This document shows, piece after piece, positions 43,900-51,695 of a stretch of DNA of 64,000 nt (the stretch's first letter is position 1; each line of letters opens with the position of its first letter). The notes beneath the pieces were generated by a model. It saw only the letters and a list, made by a program, of their open reading frames with translations. It did not search any database and was not told the origin of the DNA. A program made the position numbers and the translations under genes. This DNA is from Paenibacillus sp. PL2-23 (GTDB lineage Bacteria > Bacillota > Bacilli > Paenibacillales > Paenibacillaceae), in contig NZ_CP162129.1 of assembly GCF_040834005.1 (NCBI RefSeq), positions 2,876,001 to 2,940,000 on the forward strand, read 5' to 3'.

Positions 43900-44256
43900 A
43901 TGAGGCAGCGTAACAATACGTTCAAAGAAGTACGTTACAAGGTAGCGCAAGAGGCATTGGCTGGCATCAAGGTGGGAGTACTCGCCCGGAAATATGAGGT
44001 TTCCCCAAAGACGATTCGGAACTGGGTGAAGGAGTTTCAAGAGACGTTTGGTGAAGATGCAGTACCGACCATTGATGAGCGCCTGGACGAGTCGAAGCGG
44101 TTGGCCGAAATGGAAGAAAAGTATAACCGGGCATTGAAAGCCTTAGGGGAAAAGGAACTAGAAAACGAAGTGCTTCGAGAGCTCGTAAAAAAGGTGAACC
44201 CTGCTTGGAAGACCGACTCCACGTCGCACAGACGTTCATCGGGCAGGGACACGTAG
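43900..44256 (+). CDS. IS3-family transposase OrfA
   Basis: This 118-residue protein has an N-terminal helix-turn-helix (ALAGIKVGVLARKYEVSPKTIRNWVKEF) and a C-terminal leucine-rich coiled coil (RLAEMEEKYNRALKALGEKELENEVL). The heptamer A AAA AAG at 44187-44193, in the right phase, should drive -1 frameshifting into orfB to make the full transposase. ATG 43900 follows GGGGGCTGGAGGAA. Confidence 0.9.
   Translation: MRQRNNTFKEVRYKVAQEALAGIKVGVLARKYEVSPKTIRNWVKEFQETFGEDAVPTIDERLDESKRLAEMEEKYNRALKALGEKELENEVLRELVKKVNPAWKTDSTSHRRSSGRDT
44187..44193 (+). promoter_or_regulatory. Programmed -1 ribosomal frameshift site
   Basis: A AAA AAG is positioned so that the zero frame reads GTA AAA AAG; orfB is in the -1 frame. 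This is the classical slippery sequence of IS3-family elements. Confidence 0.85.
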
Positions 44257-45170
44257 CGGCCACCGTGCTCGCGTTTACAGGAGTTTCATCTTCCACCTAC
44301 TACGAGCGCAAGGAGCGCTATGGGAAAGCGGTGAACGAAGGGACCGTAGTATCAGTCCCTCGCCCAGGCCGTCCGCTAAGCACGCACTCGCGCACCCAAT
44401 CTGGGCAGATCGTCAGCGATGCTCAAATTGAGGAGTGGCTGATGGAGCTGGCAGCTGGCGAGGAGCATGGATACGGGTATCTTCTGTTGAACGAGTGCCT
44501 GCGCAACCAGCACGCCTTGGTAATCAACAAGAAGAAGACGTACCGTCTCTGTAAGAAGCTGGGCCTTCTTCACCCGCAGCGCCGAAAAATAACGCACTAC
44601 CCACGTCGCTTGGCACGTAACGCGGAAGTGACGGCATCCAATGAGCAGTGGCAGTTAGATATTAAATACGGTTACGTTGCAGGGTACGACCAATTCTTTT
44701 ACATTGCGGATATGATCGACGTCTTCGACCGTACGCTTGTAGGCTACCACATTGGCTCCTGTTGCGAGGCGAAGGATGTTTGCCGAATGGTTCGGGCAGC
44801 GCTGGACGCTCGTCTGGGGCCTATGGCAAAGCCGCCGGTAATCCGCACAGACAACGGGCCGCAGTTCGTCAGCAAGGCCTTTGGAGAGCTGTGCGAAGAG
44901 CGGCAGATTACCCACGAGCGCATACCGCCGAAGACACCAAACATGAACGCGTACATCGAATCGTTCCATGCGACACTTGAGCGTGACCTGCTCAGCAAAG
45001 AAACTTTTGATACGTTCCAGGATGCGTACAAGGCTGTAGAAAACTATATCGAGTTTTACAACAACCGGCGGATGCACAGAAGCCTCGGGAAACGCTCTCC
45101 TGCTTTGTTCATGGCATGGGCCAAGACAAAGACGCGGGAAGAGCTGGAACCGTTCAAGCGAACGGTGTAA
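44205..45170 (+). CDS. IS3-family transposase OrfB (DDE integrase domain)
   Basis: This 321-residue catalytic protein has an rve-type core: first Asp in WQLDIKYGYV, second in VIRTDNGPQF, and Glu in NAYIESFHATLERD. An HTH_21-like segment precedes it. It overlaps orfA by 52 bases in the -1 frame and is probably made mainly as an OrfAB fusion. Intact, so the element may be active. Confidence 0.92.
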   Translation: MEDRLHVAQTFIGQGHVAATVLAFTGVSSSTYYERKERYGKAVNEGTVVSVPRPGRPLSTHSRTQSGQIVSDAQIEEWLMELAAGEEHGYGYLLLNECLRNQHALVINKKKTYRLCKKLGLLHPQRRKITHYPRRLARNAEVTASNEQWQLDIKYGYVAGYDQFFYIADMIDVFDRTLVGYHIGSCCEAKDVCRMVRAALDARLGPMAKPPVIRTDNGPQFVSKAFGELCEERQITHERIPPKTPNMNAYIESFHATLERDLLSKETFDTFQDAYKAVENYIEFYNNRRMHRSLGKRSPALFMAWAKTKTREELEPFKRTV

Positions 45171-45406
45171 ATGAAGCAAACGAGAGTAAAATGGCGAAAT
45201 ATGCAGCTGTGTTACGCCAACTCAGTTTTACATAGGTAATACTCCGGAATTAGGGGGTCTGACCGTATTCACGCATCGGGCTGACGCCCTCGGTCTGTCC
45301 GGAGATATGACAGAGAAGCTGAATCAGCCGGACACATCCGACATTCGTCGGACGTCGTAAATACAGAGAACGTTAGGCGAAATCGTATCAAGAATGGAGA
45401 CAATAA

Positions 45407-46042
45407 ATGAAAATAAAGGACTTATTTCCATCTGAGGACATGCTCTCTAGATGGATAGTTGGATTATCGATTATTCATAATCAATTAAAGTATATTGAAG
45501 AACAAGCCTTAAGTTTATTGAGAAGAAAGCAGATACAATTCATTGTGGAGGATATGTCACCTCAATTTAGATTTATGTGTTCTACTTTAAGAGAAGCGAT
45601 ATGGTATTTATATAAGACACGAGAAGAAAAGGAAATAGAAGAATTTATTAATATCCTACCTTCTCATGTTAAACAAGAATATGAAACAATTATGAAATTA
45701 TTTATAGGTAATGAGGACGAAGATATTCTTCAGAGAATGAGAGATGTACGAGATCGGTCATTTCATTTTCCAAAGCCTAATGATAATAGACACAATGAGT
45801 TAAAAGAGGCTTTAGAAAATCTTAAAGAACAGACCGTTATTGAAGGTAATCAAGAATATTTTCTATTTGGCACACAAATTGGTGATTACATAATGTATAA
45901 GTCATTTCTAAGAACAGAAGAGTTTAATTCAGAATATGAAAGATCATTAGTTGGCATAAAGAAAGTAAAAGAGGCTTTTCAAGAATATATTAAGTTCTCT
46001 AGAGAAGCAATTAATTTTTATATTAGCCATAGAACTGGCTAA
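45407..46042 (+). CDS. Cassette 13: hypothetical helical protein, HEPN-like candidate
   Basis: This 211-residue, mainly helical protein contains R115-DRSF-H120, an R-x4-H motif like that of HEPN ribonucleases, in a region of paired helices (DVRDRSFHFPKPNDNRHNELKEALENL). No other diagnostic motif is visible, so the assignment is tentative. The cassette is 45372-46169. ATG 45407 follows AATGGAGACAATAA. HEPN proteins are common in toxin-antitoxin and defence systems, and integrons often carry such genes; no antitoxin gene adjoins it. Confidence 0.65.
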   Translation: MKIKDLFPSEDMLSRWIVGLSIIHNQLKYIEEQALSLLRRKQIQFIVEDMSPQFRFMCSTLREAIWYLYKTREEKEIEEFINILPSHVKQEYETIMKLFIGNEDEDILQRMRDVRDRSFHFPKPNDNRHNELKEALENLKEQTVIEGNQEYFLFGTQIGDYIMYKSFLRTEEFNSEYERSLVGIKKVKEAFQEYIKFSREAINFYISHRTG

Positions 46043-46053
46043 CATACGACTTC

Positions 46054-46176
46054 GCCTAACACAGTTTTCACGCATCGGGGCATTCGCCCCTCGGTCCGTC
46101 AGATGATACTTCGGGGAAGTGAATCAGCCGGACACATCCGACTTCGTCGGACGTCGTGAATACAAGAACGTTAGAT
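46054..46176 (+). other. attC-like site 13 (short type)
   Basis: R'' GCCTAAC (46054), L'' TTTTCACGC, hairpins CGGGGC/GCCCC and CCGAC-TTCG-GTCGG, L' CGTGAATAC, R' GTTAGAT (46170). R'' and the cassette's own R' (GTTAGGC, 45372) are exact complements, extended by CGAA/TTCG. Confidence 0.88.
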
Positions 46177-46205
46177 GAAATATACGCTAAGGAGAGATCG
46201 TGTGA

Positions 46206-46751
46206 ATGGGTGTCAATTTTACTGCATTATTTGACTATAGTATTAATAAAGCAATGCTTCAATCGTTACCCTTGATACTAAATGATAAATCAAATTTTCA
46301 ATATCTCTTTAATGCAGCGAACTCACTTGATGATGTATTAATTGAAAATTGGGAATGGCCACAGGATAATGTTCGACATAGATCCATTGAGAAAGAGTTT
46401 GAAGATGAGGGTTTCGTAAGTATAGCTGGTCCAGGGGGAATAGTACTTTATATTGGTAATCACTTATGTGAACTTAGCTCAGCTATTAGGTGGAGGACAT
46501 TTTTATCAGAACAAATAATACAGGAAAAAATAATAAAAATAAGTTTGGAGTTTTCAAAGATTTTTGGATTGCCATTGTATGCTCCTGACTATTTTTGCTT
46601 AAGTAGTTTTTTATTCGATGGCGATAACATGGATGATGTAAAGCAATACTTAAAACGGACTTATGGTGATCCAGCAAATACTATAAATGAAATGTGGGAT
46701 GATCTAAAAAGTTCTAAAGAATATAGGAAATACTACATTAGAACTTTGTAG
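46206..46751 (+). CDS. Cassette 14: hypothetical protein
   Basis: This 181-residue AT-rich protein has no signal peptide or clear membrane helix. It contains ISLEFSKIFGLPLYAPDYFCLSSFLFDGDN and a charged C-terminal end. ATG 46206 follows AAGGAGAGATCGTGTGA. The cassette spans 46170-46900. No family recognised. Confidence 0.72.
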   Translation: MGVNFTALFDYSINKAMLQSLPLILNDKSNFQYLFNAANSLDDVLIENWEWPQDNVRHRSIEKEFEDEGFVSIAGPGGIVLYIGNHLCELSSAIRWRTFLSEQIIQEKIIKISLEFSKIFGLPLYAPDYFCLSSFLFDGDNMDDVKQYLKRTYGDPANTINEMWDDLKSSKEYRKYYIRTL

Positions 46752-46786
46752 AATTAATTCGTTGATTCAAAGCAGGCGTATACATC

Positions 46787-46907
46787 ATCTAACACCATAT
46801 TCGCGCATAGGGCCTTCAGCCCTCGATCCCCAAATCGGTATCAAAGAAGCGGTTGCTGTGGACACAACTGGCATCGCCGGGCGTCGTGAAGGTACGAAAC
46901 GTTAGGC
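46787..46907 (+). other. attC-like site 14 (short type)
   Basis: R'' ATCTAAC (46787) matches the cassette's own GTTAGAT (46170). L'' ATATTCGCGC, L' GCGTCGTGAA, R' GTTAGGC (46901). Confidence 0.87.
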
Positions 46908-46934
46908 GAAACTATTCGAACGCGAGGAGGGTAT

Positions 46935-47507
46935 ATGAAGTACATATTCCTATTAACTATTGTTATGTTATTAGCGTCTTGTGCATCCGATAATGAGATA
47001 CCGTCAATTACAAGCACCTTATTAAACCAGTCAGACTCTGAATATTCAATAATAAGTGCAACAGGAACAAATACACCAATGATCTTTAAATTAACAAGTA
47101 ATGGGGAACAAGAGTCAGTTGAGTTTTGGCTTGATCATTATATTGATGGCAAATATCAAGGAAAAATTCTGAAATTACAAGGCTATACCGATGTGAAAAA
47201 GAAAGAAACTAGATTATATTTGTTTTCAAGAACTATTGACGCAGACGAGCAAACGTGGGCATTGTCGTTTCGACAAGACTCCGAAAATTCGATTACCCAT
47301 ACAACACTTAAAATGAATAATGAACAAACTTCCACAAGTTATTATGATGTGTATCCAAATGTAAAGATAGTTAAGGGATACGAAAGTTCTATAGGACGAA
47401 TAGTAATAGACGGAGATAAGGCGCAAAGAATTGATAAAAATGGTAATGAGGAAACTGTTATTAAAAAAGGACATGAAGTATTTATAGTTAAATGTAAGAT
47501 GATTTGA
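46935..47507 (+). CDS. Cassette 15: hypothetical lipoprotein
   Basis: This 190-residue protein begins with a short signal and lipobox (MKYIFLLTIVMLLASC), so it is probably lipid-anchored on the outer face of the membrane. The rest looks like beta strands (YSIISATGTNTPMIFKLTSNG; KLQGYTDVKKKETRLYLFSR). ATG 46935 follows GCGAGGAGGGTAT. Secreted or anchored proteins are common in integron arrays. No family recognised. Confidence 0.75.
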   Translation: MKYIFLLTIVMLLASCASDNEIPSITSTLLNQSDSEYSIISATGTNTPMIFKLTSNGEQESVEFWLDHYIDGKYQGKILKLQGYTDVKKKETRLYLFSRTIDADEQTWALSFRQDSENSITHTTLKMNNEQTSTSYYDVYPNVKIVKGYESSIGRIVIDGDKAQRIDKNGNEETVIKKGHEVFIVKCKMI

Positions 47508-47521
47508 GCGTGAGCGGCATC

Positions 47522-47641
47522 GGCTAACACCATATTCACGCATTGGGCTACGCCCTCGATCCCAGAAGCGGCTTCGAAGAAGTGGTTGCTGTGGACACAC
47601 CCGGCATTTGCCGGGCGTCGTGAATGTACGGAACGTTATCT
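47522..47641 (+). other. attC-like site 15 (short type)
   Basis: R'' GGCTAAC (47522) differs by one base from the expected GCCTAAC. L'' ATATTCACG, L' CGTGAATGT, R' GTTATCT (47635). Confidence 0.83.
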
Positions 47642-47838
47642 GAAATAAATCAAATGACTGAAAGGTGAGTTATGAAGTTTTTCTATCGTTATTTCATATT
47701 ATCAATAATGTTTGGAATTGTGTTGTATATAAGTACATTTCTTTATTTTGGTGAATATGAACACCGTTATAGAGATGGATTTGTTGTTCCAAATAAACTT
47801 GACAAGCAAATTGGAATAATGTTACTAACAATTTTCTT

Positions 47839-49500
47839 CCTGAATCCGTGACAGCTTAGGTCCCCTACCTCCTAGGCAGTCCGTATTTTGGAAAACAGGC
47901 GTAGAAGATTGTGTATCTTACAACATTCCCATCTTCGGATTCAAACAAGAAGCGCTTTTCACAGGAAGCAAGGCATGCGAAATAAACCTCCTTTTTTACA
48001 GGGGGGAGGCGACTGGTGGCTGTGCTTGCGTTTCATTCACAATAATCAGGCAAATGCCTGGTAGATTCGACGAACGGTTTGGAACCATGGACTGTAACGG
48101 CCGAAATTGAAGGACGTTTGTCGGGCATGGCGGCTGACTCTAGCTGCGATGTAGATGATGTTCTGAATGACAGTTCGGATACGACGGCGCCCGACGCCTC
48201 CACGAATCGGTGCATCATCTTGACGTAAGCTTTCTTGTCCCATGATGCGAAGCAGGTTATAGGCGAATACGCCAGCGTGCAGGACTAGCTCATTCGTATC
48301 GAACTTGCCTGCCGGCAATCGCTCCAAATCTAGATCGGTCTTAAGCTCACTATGAAATTGCTCGCTTGTGCCATGATCGCGATAAAGCTCAATGACACGC
48401 CATGGCGAGCAAGTCAGAGATGTCCAGTAAACGTTCACTTCCACATCTGGAAACATGAGCACCTGCCCATCCCGATCGATCGTACGCACGATGACTTGGA
48501 ACACTTGACGCAGGTTACAATCGAAGTCTTTCTGTGGAAATGTAATCGCGCCGATGTAGGTGGTCTTCCCAGGGCGTTGCTCACAAGATATCCCTTTGTC
48601 TTCGGCTACTCGCAGCCAGCTTTCTTTGGAAGCGCCGCGAAGATTGACTTTAATGATGTAGTCAACATCTTTCTCCGCGTGGCAAACTTGCAAGTTTTCA
48701 AGACTATCGTGAGCAGAATCCATACGGACGAGTAGACGATCACTTGTAATGCGACGAGCGTAATGAATCGTTTCCCGAAGGAAATCAGCACCATCTTTCT
48801 GGCTGTGTGTACTACCTTCACGCAATTGAAGATTTACGCCATACCCTTCTCGGCCCAAATAGGCAAAGATGGGGGCATATCCAAATGTTCCTTTGTACGT
48901 GAGGGAGACACCTTCTTTTTTCGTGCCGGAGTTATCGAACGGCGAAACGTCAATGTCCAGCGGTATGACCGTATGCTCGCCTGCGTCAAGTCCAGTTACC
49001 GGGGCATTGAGGTTTCGGATGAGGTCGGCAGATTCCTGCAACAGAATGTCATTCCAATTGGCATCTATTGTTTGTGCAGCGGCATCCAGTCGCTGACGGA
49101 GCGTAGGGCTTGAAGGCACTTTGCGAATACCCAGGCATGTTTGAAACACCGTATCTTTGCGAAAAGGCTCGATGTGGTCGAAATCGCTTTTACCTTGGCA
49201 GAGCAGACCAAGATAGCTTTTCATGACTTCGCCGTTCCCGTGGATCGGATTCTCCATTCCTTTAACGGCTGAGCGATTAAGACGCTGAGACAACTGTGTA
49301 TGGGAAAGCAGCGCACCGACCGCAGCCAAGCCTGCATGCGTTGTTAAGAGGATTTCCTTAGATTGGGTGAATTGGATCTTCATATTCAGCACCTCGTTGG
49401 TGAAAGTAGATAATAAGCGATTATCTTTAATTTTCGACTTCAGAGATGCATTTTCCTTTAAATATCTCGGTTTTTATAAACTTTGTATCACGGATTCAGG
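47839..49500 (-). mobile_element. IS1380-family insertion sequence
   Basis: The element is 1,662 bp with terminal inverted repeats CCTGAATCCGTG and CACGGATTCAGG, and a 5-bp target duplication TTCTT (47834-47838, 49501-49505). It carries one transposase gene on the minus strand. About 200 non-coding bases lie at its left end. Confidence 0.9.
48046..49392 (-). CDS. IS1380-family transposase
   Basis: This 448-residue DDE transposase has an N-terminal region (LAAVGALLSHTQLSQRLNR; YLGLLCQGKSDFDHIEPFR), a first Asp in PLDIDVSPFDNSGTKKEG, a second in LVRMDSAHDS and a Glu in the YRDHGTSEQFHSELK block typical of IS4/IS1380. The start, ATG 49392, lies inside the left half of the element. Apparently intact. 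Confidence 0.9.
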   Translation of the reverse strand: MLNMKIQFTQSKEILLTTHAGLAAVGALLSHTQLSQRLNRSAVKGMENPIHGNGEVMKSYLGLLCQGKSDFDHIEPFRKDTVFQTCLGIRKVPSSPTLRQRLDAAAQTIDANWNDILLQESADLIRNLNAPVTGLDAGEHTVIPLDIDVSPFDNSGTKKEGVSLTYKGTFGYAPIFAYLGREGYGVNLQLREGSTHSQKDGADFLRETIHYARRITSDRLLVRMDSAHDSLENLQVCHAEKDVDYIIKVNLRGASKESWLRVAEDKGISCEQRPGKTTYIGAITFPQKDFDCNLRQVFQVIVRTIDRDGQVLMFPDVEVNVYWTSLTCSPWRVIELYRDHGTSEQFHSELKTDLDLERLPAGKFDTNELVLHAGVFAYNLLRIMGQESLRQDDAPIRGGVGRRRIRTVIQNIIYIAARVSRHARQTSFNFGRYSPWFQTVRRIYQAFA

Positions 49501-49713
49501 TTCTTATTAGTCTCTAGTTTAATATATTTTATTCTTAACAGACACCATAAACTAATCAAGAGAATAACTAATACCTTACTTGACATAATAATTCTTATGA
49601 TAATCAGTTTAGTTATTAGCTATCCAATTATGGCGCCGATATATATATTACTTATGAATGAATAAGAAATATTAATATTTATCACAGTACAATATGGTTG
49701 TCAATTCATGTTG

Positions 49714-49754
49714 GTGATCTTCGTCGAGCGTTGTGAACATTCGAAACGTTATAA
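49714..49754 (+). other. attC remnant 16 (3' half only)
   Basis: Only the L' side (GATCTTCGTCGAGCGTTGTGAA) and R' GTTATAA (49748) remain. The expected R'' AGATAAC and L'' are missing downstream of the split gene. Confidence 0.6.
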
Positions 49755-49809
49755 GAAATAGGCGAAATGCACAAAAAATAAATAATCCTCAATAACAGGT
49801 GATTAAATA

Positions 49810-50301
49810 ATGAGATGTCCTCATTGCAACGAAGAATTGACTGATATTTCGTACTGTTTTGGTGCAAAAGCGCCTTACCACTATCTTGTTTTAAATGAAG
49901 AAGATCAAAAGGAAAGTGAACTTAATGATGATTTGTGTGTTATTGAATCGAGGGATTATTTTATTAGAGGCCATCTAGGAATTCCAATCATAGGTTCAGA
50001 TGAAGTATTTATTTGGAGTGTGTGGTCTTCAATAAGTAAAGAGAATTTTGAAACGACAATTGAACTTTGGAATTCAGATCAGCGAAGTCAAGAGCCGGGT
50101 TATTTTGGTTGGTTTTCAAGCATGTTACCCATCTACCCTGAGACAATAAACTTGAAATGCATGATACAGACAAGAGAAGTAGGGAATTGCCCATTAATAA
50201 TTTTAGAGGAATCCGATCATCCTTTATCACTTGAACAAAGGAATGGAATAACGATTGAAAGGGTAGTTGAAATCAATCATTTATTAATGCATGAAGCTTG
50301 A
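49810..50301 (+). CDS. Cassette 17: DUF2199 family protein
   Basis: This 163-residue protein starts with a zinc-knuckle-like CPHCNEEL and has the DUF2199 blocks RDYFIRGHLGIPIIGSDEVFIWSVWSSIS and GYFGWFSSMLPIYPET. ATG 49810 follows AATAACAGGTGATTAAATA. Its cassette starts at 49748, and the attC after it is truncated. DUF2199 proteins are of unknown function. Confidence 0.83.
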   Translation: MRCPHCNEELTDISYCFGAKAPYHYLVLNEEDQKESELNDDLCVIESRDYFIRGHLGIPIIGSDEVFIWSVWSSISKENFETTIELWNSDQRSQEPGYFGWFSSMLPIYPETINLKCMIQTREVGNCPLIILEESDHPLSLEQRNGITIERVVEINHLLMHEA

Positions 50302-50337
50302 TGAGACTGAAGATATTTCGAAGAAGACGCCGACATC

Positions 50338-50470
50338 TTATAACACCATGTTCACGCATCGGGGCATACGGCCCACGTTCCGGAAGAAGTTAGATGTGGA
50401 TTCGAGGAGGCATATCAGCAGCTGGAAAGTATATTCAGCCGGACATATCCGTCCACCAATCCGCAGTCGT
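50338..50470 (+). other. attC-like site 17 (degraded)
   Basis: R'' TTATAAC (50338) matches the cassette's GTTATAA (49748). L'' ATGTTCACGCATCGGGGC is clear, but after CAGCCGGACATATCCG the 3' half is disrupted and no R' is recognisable. Confidence 0.65.
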
Positions 50471-50879
50471 GGCCCTATTCTTTGGACCCTTAAGGCGGAA
50501 GATAAAGAGCGGATCGTTACCGACAATAACAGAATGGATTAGTTTTAAGGAAGAGACAGAATTATTATTGAGTCGTTTTCATTCTGAGCAAGAGAAAGAT
50601 ATTTTACCTATATTGATGTGTCCAGATGACAGTGATTTAATATGTATATGTACCATAATTGTTGCCGAAGTAACAAAAACTGATAATGAAGTAATTTGGA
50701 GTCGAGTCGGAGTAGATTCAAGTCAATTAGGAACTCCTTATAATTATGAACTTATAGGCACAACAGTAGTCTGGTTAGATTTAGCGCCTGAAATGAGTTT
50801 TTTAAAAAGCAGTATTTACAGGAAGAAGAAGCAGCCGGACAACCCTGCGAGGCTAAGTCTTCTACACGTCTCCCGTTGA
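50394..50879 (+). pseudogene. Truncated cassette gene fused to attC debris
   Basis: A 161-codon frame is open, but its first 40 codons read through attC 17 sequence and its last 17 through another attC fragment (CAGCCGGACAACCCTGCG). The middle (residues about 41-143, from SLPTITEWISF to KSSIYR) looks like a real AT-rich protein without a proper start. This is a rearranged remnant; the original family is not recognised. Confidence 0.55.
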
Positions 50880-50916
50880 AACCGAGAACAAAATAAAACA
50901 CAAAGGAGTGGTTAAT

Positions 50917-51252
50917 GTGGCGTTTGATACATTTTCTAAGAAGAGACTTGAAAAGATATTAAATAACTACATAGAGGAAAAGATCCCTGATCATCTCAAA
51001 ATGGAAATTAAAATATTGTATAAGTTCCGAGGTAACACAATTACACTCACACAAGAAAGACCCTCATATAGACCAGGACAAAGAGTGGAACTCCCGATCG
51101 CACAGTTCAGATATATAGATAATAAATGGAGTGTATACTGGAAAGACAGTAAAGATAAGTGGCATTTTGTTGAAAATATAAAACCGATAGAAGATTTTGA
51201 AAAACAGTTAAAATCGATTGATAAAAAAGAATATGGATACATGTGGATGTAA
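50917..51252 (+). CDS. DUF3024 domain protein
   Basis: This 111-residue protein begins MAFDTFSKKRLEKILNNYIE and continues with IKILYKFRGNTITLTQERPSYRPG and WSVYWKDSKDKWH, the pattern of DUF3024. GTG 50917 is chosen because AAGGAG lies 8 bases upstream, though GTG 50908 is also in frame. A degenerate attC follows, so it was probably a cassette. Function unknown. Confidence 0.82.
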   Translation: MAFDTFSKKRLEKILNNYIEEKIPDHLKMEIKILYKFRGNTITLTQERPSYRPGQRVELPIAQFRYIDNKWSVYWKDSKDKWHFVENIKPIEDFEKQLKSIDKKEYGYMWM

Positions 51253-51350
51253 ATAACATTATATTCACTTATCGGGCATTCGCCCTCAGTGCGGATATAT
51301 GATATTGGCAAGGAAGCGGAACCCGTCGGACACATCGGCATTAACTTAAC
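51253..51350 (+). other. Degenerate attC remnant
   Basis: ATAACATTATATTCACTTATCGGGC, GCCCTCAGTG and GTCGGACACATCGGCATTAAC retain pieces of the short attC type in the right order, but no R' box is left. Confidence 0.5.
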
Positions 51351-51420
51351 AGCTAAAGGAGTCAAACGATGATTATTTACTTAGATGACAAAATGCAAAA
51401 AGCAATAGATGTCGCCGAGG

Positions 51421-51537
51421 AAAATTGGAGATGAATGCTCTCTAGTGCTTCTGTCGTCACCAGTTGCAGTTGAATACTACCCAAAAATAGGATTTGAAAA
51501 AGCAAATAACGCATATGTAGTGAAAAGGAAGAAGTAA
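51421..51537 (+). pseudogene. C-terminal fragment of a GNAT acetyltransferase
   Basis: This frame encodes CSLVLLSSPVAVEYYPKIGF and ends in FEKANNAYVVKRKK, the characteristic end of a GNAT domain, without the rest. A 21-codon frame with its own ribosome-binding site (ATG 51369, MIIYLDDKMQ) overlaps from the left and is unrelated. Both are debris of lost cassettes. Confidence 0.55.
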
Positions 51538-51641
51538 TAGACCGCGTTGCGGACACTCCCGTTCCTGGTTAAGGCAGTGAAGGTTATGGAAAAACAGGAG
51601 TAATTATAACGGTACAGGCACACGATATCGAAGATTTTTAT

Positions 51642-51654
51642 CGAACAATTGTTC
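51642..51654. promoter_or_regulatory. LexA/DinR-type SOS box
   Basis: CGAAC-AATT-GTTC matches the Gram-positive LexA consensus CGAACRNRYGTTC almost fully. It directly precedes a -35-like TTCAAC (51655-51660), 17 bases and TATAAT (51678-51683). Confidence 0.65.
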
Positions 51655-51683
51655 TTCAACTTCGTGGTATATGATGGTATAAT
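51655..51683 (+). promoter_or_regulatory. Promoter of the small SOS-linked ORF
   Basis: TTCAAC, 17 bases, TATAAT. The -10 is perfect and the -35 weak. The SOS box abuts the -35. Confidence 0.6.
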
Positions 51684-51695
51684 AGGGAAGAACAA

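Larger units (their letters stand above)
43828..45265 (+). mobile_element. IS3-family insertion sequence
   Basis: The element is 1,438 bp with imperfect terminal inverted repeats (TCAAGCCCCCTAATT at the left, and the reverse complement of AATTAGGGGGTCTGA at the right). The repeat TATTC on both sides (43823-43827, 45266-45270) is the target duplication. It carries orfA and orfB joined by a frameshift site. Confidence 0.88.
43812..45378 (+). other. attC-like site 12 (short type), interrupted by the IS3-family element
   Basis: R'' AGTTAAC (43812-43818) and the start of L'' are at 43812-43827. The rest, including TATTCACG, the hairpin, L' and R' GTTAGGC (45372), is at 45266-45378. Removing 43828-45265 and one TATTC copy restores ACACCATATTCACGCATCGGG, identical in form to the other short sites. 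Confidence 0.85.
47672..49665 (+). pseudogene. Cassette 16: membrane protein gene split by the IS1380-family element
   Basis: Codons 1-55 are at 47672-47838 (MKFFYRYFILSIMFGIVLY...). After removal of the insertion and one TTCTT copy, the frame continues from 49506 to the TAA at 49665 (ending IYILLMNE), giving a 107-residue protein with three hydrophobic segments. The perfect reconstruction shows the gene was intact before insertion. RBS GAAAGGTGAG is before the ATG. Function unknown. Confidence 0.8.
34761..51350 (+). mobile_element. Integron-like cassette array with adjacent tyrosine recombinase
   Basis: The element comprises the recombinase gene, a non-coding leader with direct repeats (35,862-36,115), and at least 17 cassettes bounded by attC-like sites. 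Each cassette begins GTTANNN and ends NNNTAAC; the two match within a cassette rather than between neighbours, and change in parallel (GTTATGT/ACATAAC, GTTATAT/ATATAAC, GTTATCT/AGATAAC, GTTAACT/AGTTAAC, GTTAGGC/GCCTAAC, GTTAGAT/ATCTAAC, GTTATAA/TTATAAC). Inside each site an L'' (GATTCACG or ATATTCACG) pairs with an L' (CGNGAAT). Ten cassettes are non-coding repeats and seven carry genes. The right end (after about 50,345) is decayed. Firmicute integrons are rare. The identification rests on site structure, and the recombinase is not a classical IntI. Confidence 0.82.
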
